Assembly: GCA_009919445.1 (NCBI GenBank)
Contig: RGBY01000009.1
Coordinates: 1-24,810 of the forward strand
DNA: 24,810 bases
From: Planctomycetia bacterium
GTDB lineage: Bacteria; Planctomycetota; Planctomycetia; Pirellulales; UBA1268
Direction: 5' to 3'
The notes under the pieces were generated by a model. That model saw nothing but the letters and a program-made list of their open reading frames with translations, ran no database searches and was not told the origin of the DNA. The first letter of the stretch is position 1; every line of letters begins with the position of its first letter. Shown piece by piece: positions 22,060-24,810 of the stretch. Position numbers and translations under genes: made by a program.

Positions 22060-23660
22060 ATTGAGGGGTTGTCGGACTTGGGGACTGCGGGAAGGGCATC
22101 TTCGCTAGCTGCTGAAGTCTGTTGCTGGCGGGCCAGTTTCCAGTCTCGGCGTTGCCGGGAACTCGGGATATTCATCGCCTTGCGATATTTGGTGACGGTG
22201 CGGCGGGCCACCGTGATGCCTTGCTTGGCGAGTTCATCGACGAGTTCATCGTCACTGTAGGGCTTTTCCTTCGGCTCGTCCTGGACAATTTCCTGGAGTT
22301 TCATGCGGACGGCATCCCAGGCCACCTCCCCACCATCAGCGCTCACTGTGCCACCGACAAAAAATCGCCGCAGTGGAAACAGGCCCCGCGGGGTTTGCAG
22401 CCACTTGTCATCCACGGCCCGGCTGACAGTGGTCACGTGCATGCCGATGCGGTCGGCAATCTGCTGCATCTTGAGCGGTTCGATCGCCTCCGGGCCATCT
22501 GTGAAGAAACGAGTCTGGTGGTCAACGATTGCCTGGGCAGTCTTGAGCAGCGTGCTACGCCGCTGCTCAATGGCCTCAATCAGCCACTGGGCTGAGTTAA
22601 TTTTGCGTTTGATGTAGTCGCGGGTCTGTGGGTCGGTCTCGTTTGATTGCAGCATCCGCCGATAGGTCGGGCTGATCCGCAGGCTCGGAAGGTCGACGTC
22701 TTCGAGACGCACCTTCCAACTTCCGTCGGGCTGCTGGTCGACATAGACATCGGGCTTCACCGGCGGCACGAACGGCAGGCTGAAGATCGCCCCAGGCTTG
22801 GGCTGCAGGCCGTGTAACTCATCGCGAAGGCTTTCGATTGCTTCAATCGAAAGCCCTGTTTTTCGCTCAATCAGGGGCAGCCTGTTGGCAGCCAGATTTT
22901 CGAGGTGATCACGAATCAACTGGCGGAGCTGACTGGCATGAGGTGCGTGTTCGTCAATCTGGAGGAGTAGGCATTCCTTCAGGTCGCGACCAGCCACCCC
23001 AGGAGGATCCATGCTCTGCACAACTTTGAGACCGGCCTCAAGAGCCTGCCGCTGTGCCTCACGGAAGGCCTCTGGGTCGGGCTCGGACGGATGGCCCTCA
23101 GCATCAGTCGGCACAGGATCAATCAGTTCTTCCAGCGGCATCGGCAGGTAGCCGTTGGCATCGAGATTGAAAATCACCTTGTCGGCCGCCTGACGCACAT
23201 CTTCTGCGAGGTCATAGTTGGAGAGTTGCTCGTGCAGATGGTCAAAGAGGGTTTCCGGGCGATCCTCCATGTTGGCCATCGCGTCGAGATAGCGGTCAGA
23301 AACCTCGTCCATGCGGCCGGCAGAGGATCGCCGCCGATCGTCATCGATGTCTGGGTATTCTGCCGACCAGTCATAAGACCGCTCAAAGTCAGCCTGATTG
23401 GCGTGCTCTTGGTCAACCACCAAGGGCTGTTCGGCGGTCGACTGCGGACCCGGTTCCACCGGCCCTTCGTTGGCCTCAGCCTGCTCGGCTTCCGGCTCGA
23501 CGAGTTCCAGCGTTTCGTTGTTCTGGATTTCCTGTTCGATTCGCTCTTCGAGCGCCATCAGCGGCAGTTGCAGGATCTCCATCGACTGGATCATGCGGGG
23601 CGCAAGCACCTGCTTTTGCGCCATCCGCATATCCTGGCCGAAGGACATCCTCATCGACAT
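22053..23660 (-). CDS. rpoN: RNA polymerase sigma-54 factor
   Basis: Sigma-54, which directs RNA polymerase to -24/-12 promoters opened by AAA+ activators. The start is set at ATG 23660, giving 535 residues; a GTG at 23720 would add 20 residues that are not typical, and neither start has a clear ribosome site. The N-terminal activator-interacting region reads DMRMAQKQVLAPRMIQSMEI, then LQLPLMALEERIEQEIQNN. An acidic linker (residues about 55-110) follows, then the core-binding domain (DLAEDVRQAADKVIFNLDANG, MDPPGVAGRDLKECLLLQ). The HTH is MQQIADRIGMHVTTVSRAVD, and the RpoN box ARRTVTKYR lies near residues 485-493, with a tail of about 42 residues after it. No activator gene is in the window. 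Confidence 0.96.
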   Translation of the reverse strand: MSMRMSFGQDMRMAQKQVLAPRMIQSMEILQLPLMALEERIEQEIQNNETLELVEPEAEQAEANEGPVEPGPQSTAEQPLVVDQEHANQADFERSYDWSAEYPDIDDDRRRSSAGRMDEVSDRYLDAMANMEDRPETLFDHLHEQLSNYDLAEDVRQAADKVIFNLDANGYLPMPLEELIDPVPTDAEGHPSEPDPEAFREAQRQALEAGLKVVQSMDPPGVAGRDLKECLLLQIDEHAPHASQLRQLIRDHLENLAANRLPLIERKTGLSIEAIESLRDELHGLQPKPGAIFSLPFVPPVKPDVYVDQQPDGSWKVRLEDVDLPSLRISPTYRRMLQSNETDPQTRDYIKRKINSAQWLIEAIEQRRSTLLKTAQAIVDHQTRFFTDGPEAIEPLKMQQIADRIGMHVTTVSRAVDDKWLQTPRGLFPLRRFFVGGTVSADGGEVAWDAVRMKLQEIVQDEPKEKPYSDDELVDELAKQGITVARRTVTKYRKAMNIPSSRQRRDWKLARQQQTSAASEDALPAVPKSDNPSIS

Positions 23661-23816
23661 GAGCGTGCTCGTTTCGATTGACTGTGGCTCGAGTCGGACA
23701 GGCACCGATGCTGTCCGCACCAGAAATATACCATTCTCGAGCCAAAGCCGGTCAGTGGCGGAAACGGCTGGGCCAGCAACCAGGCAACGAGCCGGCCCAC
23801 AACGAACGAGAGTTGC

Positions 23817-24416
23817 CTAGAAGGGCTGCCGGCTGGCGATGGCGTCGGCAAGCATGTCCCGATTTGCCTGCTCCAGCGAGGCACCAACAGTCAGGCCACG
23901 GGCCAGTCGCGTGATCGTCACGGGCAGGCCTGCCAGTCGCGAGGCAATGGCCAGAGCGGTGCCATCACCTTCGACATTCGGGGTCGTCCCCATGATCACT
24001 TCACGAATCTCACCCTGCTGGAGTCGTTTGATGAGGGCGTCGATCGAAAGCTGTTCTGGCCCGACACCATCGAGCGGTGCCAGCCTGCCCTGGAGAACGT
24101 GGTAGCGGCCCCGGAAGCTTCCCGCCGCCTCAATTGCCAGCAGGTCACGAACCTGCTCGACCACACACAGCAGACTGGAATCGCGGCGGCGGTCGGTGCA
24201 GATGTCGCACTGGTCAGATTCGGTCAGATTGAAGCAGGTTTTGCAGGGCCGCAGGTTCTCCTTAACGGCTCGAATGCTCTCGGCAAATGCCAGCGCCTCG
24301 TCATGGGGCATTTTCAGAACGTGATAGGCGAGCCGTTCGGCGCTTTTGCGACCGATGCTTGGCAGACTTGCGAAGGCGTCGATCAGACGACCAATGGGAG
24401 AGACACGATCAGCCAT
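23817..24416 (-). CDS. recR: Recombination protein RecR
   Basis: RecR, which with RecO (and RecF) helps load RecA at gaps in DNA repair. The 199 residues show the N-terminal HhH region (LIDAFASLPSIGRKSAERLA), the four-cysteine zinc motif C58, C61, C70 and C73 (CKTCFNLTESDQCDIC), the Toprim domain (LCVVEQVRDLLAIEAAG, IREVIMGTTPNVEGDGTA) and the C-terminal ITRLARGLTVGASLEQAN. ATG 24416 shares its A with the TAA stop of the upstream dnaX frame, so the two are translationally coupled. The usual ybaB gene is not between them. The gap to rpoN is 157 bases if rpoN starts at 23660. Confidence 0.97.
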   Translation of the reverse strand: MADRVSPIGRLIDAFASLPSIGRKSAERLAYHVLKMPHDEALAFAESIRAVKENLRPCKTCFNLTESDQCDICTDRRRDSSLLCVVEQVRDLLAIEAAGSFRGRYHVLQGRLAPLDGVGPEQLSIDALIKRLQQGEIREVIMGTTPNVEGDGTALAIASRLAGLPVTITRLARGLTVGASLEQANRDMLADAIASRQPF

Positions 24417-24810
24417 TAGGGTGTTCCTTGGGCATCCGGTGAGGTGGCTTCGGCCGACGCATCAGGTGGTGGTGGGGGCCGCCGCCGGGGTGGCTCAACC
24501 TTGCGAATGGCGGCATCGAAAATCGTGCGGGCGTGATCAACGAGGGGGTGTTCCATTGCCTCTCGGAGCAGGGCGGCTGAAGAAACGCCTCGGGCCCGAC
24601 CACGCTCAGCTGCGGCGGCTGGCTGAGGCTGACCACCAGGGGCAGCTGCCGAGGCCGGGTCTGCCTGCCGGCAGGTCACCGTGAACCGGCAGGGCTGGCC
24701 GGCTCGTTCGCTTAAGGCCTGCTGAAACTTGGAGACGATTTCGGGCCGGCTCAGAAAGGCCGCAGCCGCACTACCGCCTGCCGGCATTTCTACTCGAAGC
24801 AGGTGGTCTT
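24416..24810 (-). CDS. dnaX: DNA polymerase III gamma/tau subunit, C-terminal end (partial)
   Basis: The frame is open to the right window edge, so only the last 131 or so residues are visible and the AAA+ clamp-loader part is absent. Visible are FLSRPEIVSKFQQALSERAG, then PCRFTV, then ALLREAMEHPLVDHARTIFDAAIRKVEPP, a pattern of tau C-termini, plus a proline-rich tail with PRRRPPPPPDASAE. Position directly before recR with a TAATG overlap supports dnaX, a common neighbour. The internal ATG at 24787 is not a true start because the frame and conserved-looking residues (DHLLRVE) continue upstream. The assignment rests on this tail and gene order only. Confidence 0.75.
   Translation of the reverse strand, partial: DHLLRVEMPAGGSAAAAFLSRPEIVSKFQQALSERAGQPCRFTVTCRQADPASAAAPGGQPQPAAAAERGRARGVSSAALLREAMEHPLVDHARTIFDAAIRKVEPPRRRPPPPPDASAEATSPDAQGTP

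Noticed and set aside
23783..23817. Terminator after recR
   Set aside because: The GGCAAC/GTTGCC stem is only 6 bp with a 23-base loop and no T-run.

Overview
The window is a dense, GC-rich bacterial chromosome segment with 19 protein genes (two cut by the window edges) and one RNase P RNA gene. It looks like a planctomycete, probably Pirellula/Rhodopirellula-like. I infer this from bacterial tetrahydromethanopterin (H4MPT)-type C1 genes (fae and an mtdB-like gene), a ThuA-like secreted protein, a FlgI-like/HEAT lipoprotein joined to smc, and a HTH-receiver regulator. No rRNA, tRNA, insertion sequence or CRISPR array was seen.

Layout. 1-3416 (+): 3' part of an aldehyde dehydrogenase followed closely by an FdhF/YdeP-type molybdopterin oxidoreductase. 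3529-4461 (-): secreted ThuA-like protein. 4462-5088: repeat-rich, hairpin-rich intergenic region. 5089-5547 (+): small ribbon-helix-helix protein. 5594-6092 (-): rnpB. 6320-10080 (+): FHA protein, then rsgA-hflX-SDR with touching or overlapping ends. 10031-11920 (-): mtdB-like gene and fae, separated by a repeat-rich gap. 12091-13293 (+): an ATP-grasp protein divergent from fae. 13709-14224 (-): rimI. 14464-19976 (+): FlgI-like/HEAT lipoprotein and smc with an ATGA overlap. 20346-20918 (+): HTH-receiver regulator. 21016-21513 (+): moaC. 21474-24810 (-): nrdR, rpoN, recR and the 3' end of dnaX.

How it may fit together. Fae condenses formaldehyde with H4MPT, and the MtdB-like enzyme oxidises the methylene adduct with NAD(P). 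The ATP-grasp enzyme beside fae is a candidate for making or modifying the C1 carrier. The aldehyde dehydrogenase/Mo-oxidoreductase pair could handle aldehydes and formate-like substrates, and MoaC makes the Mo cofactor precursor. The rest is core housekeeping: ribosome-associated GTPases, RNase P, chromosome condensation, sigma-54, ribonucleotide reductase control and recombination repair.

The signals most worth following are the FlgI-like/HEAT lipoprotein translationally joined to smc, the ATP-grasp gene of the C1 module, the HTH-receiver protein with an altered acidic pocket, and a two-module alternating repeat present in three intergenic regions.
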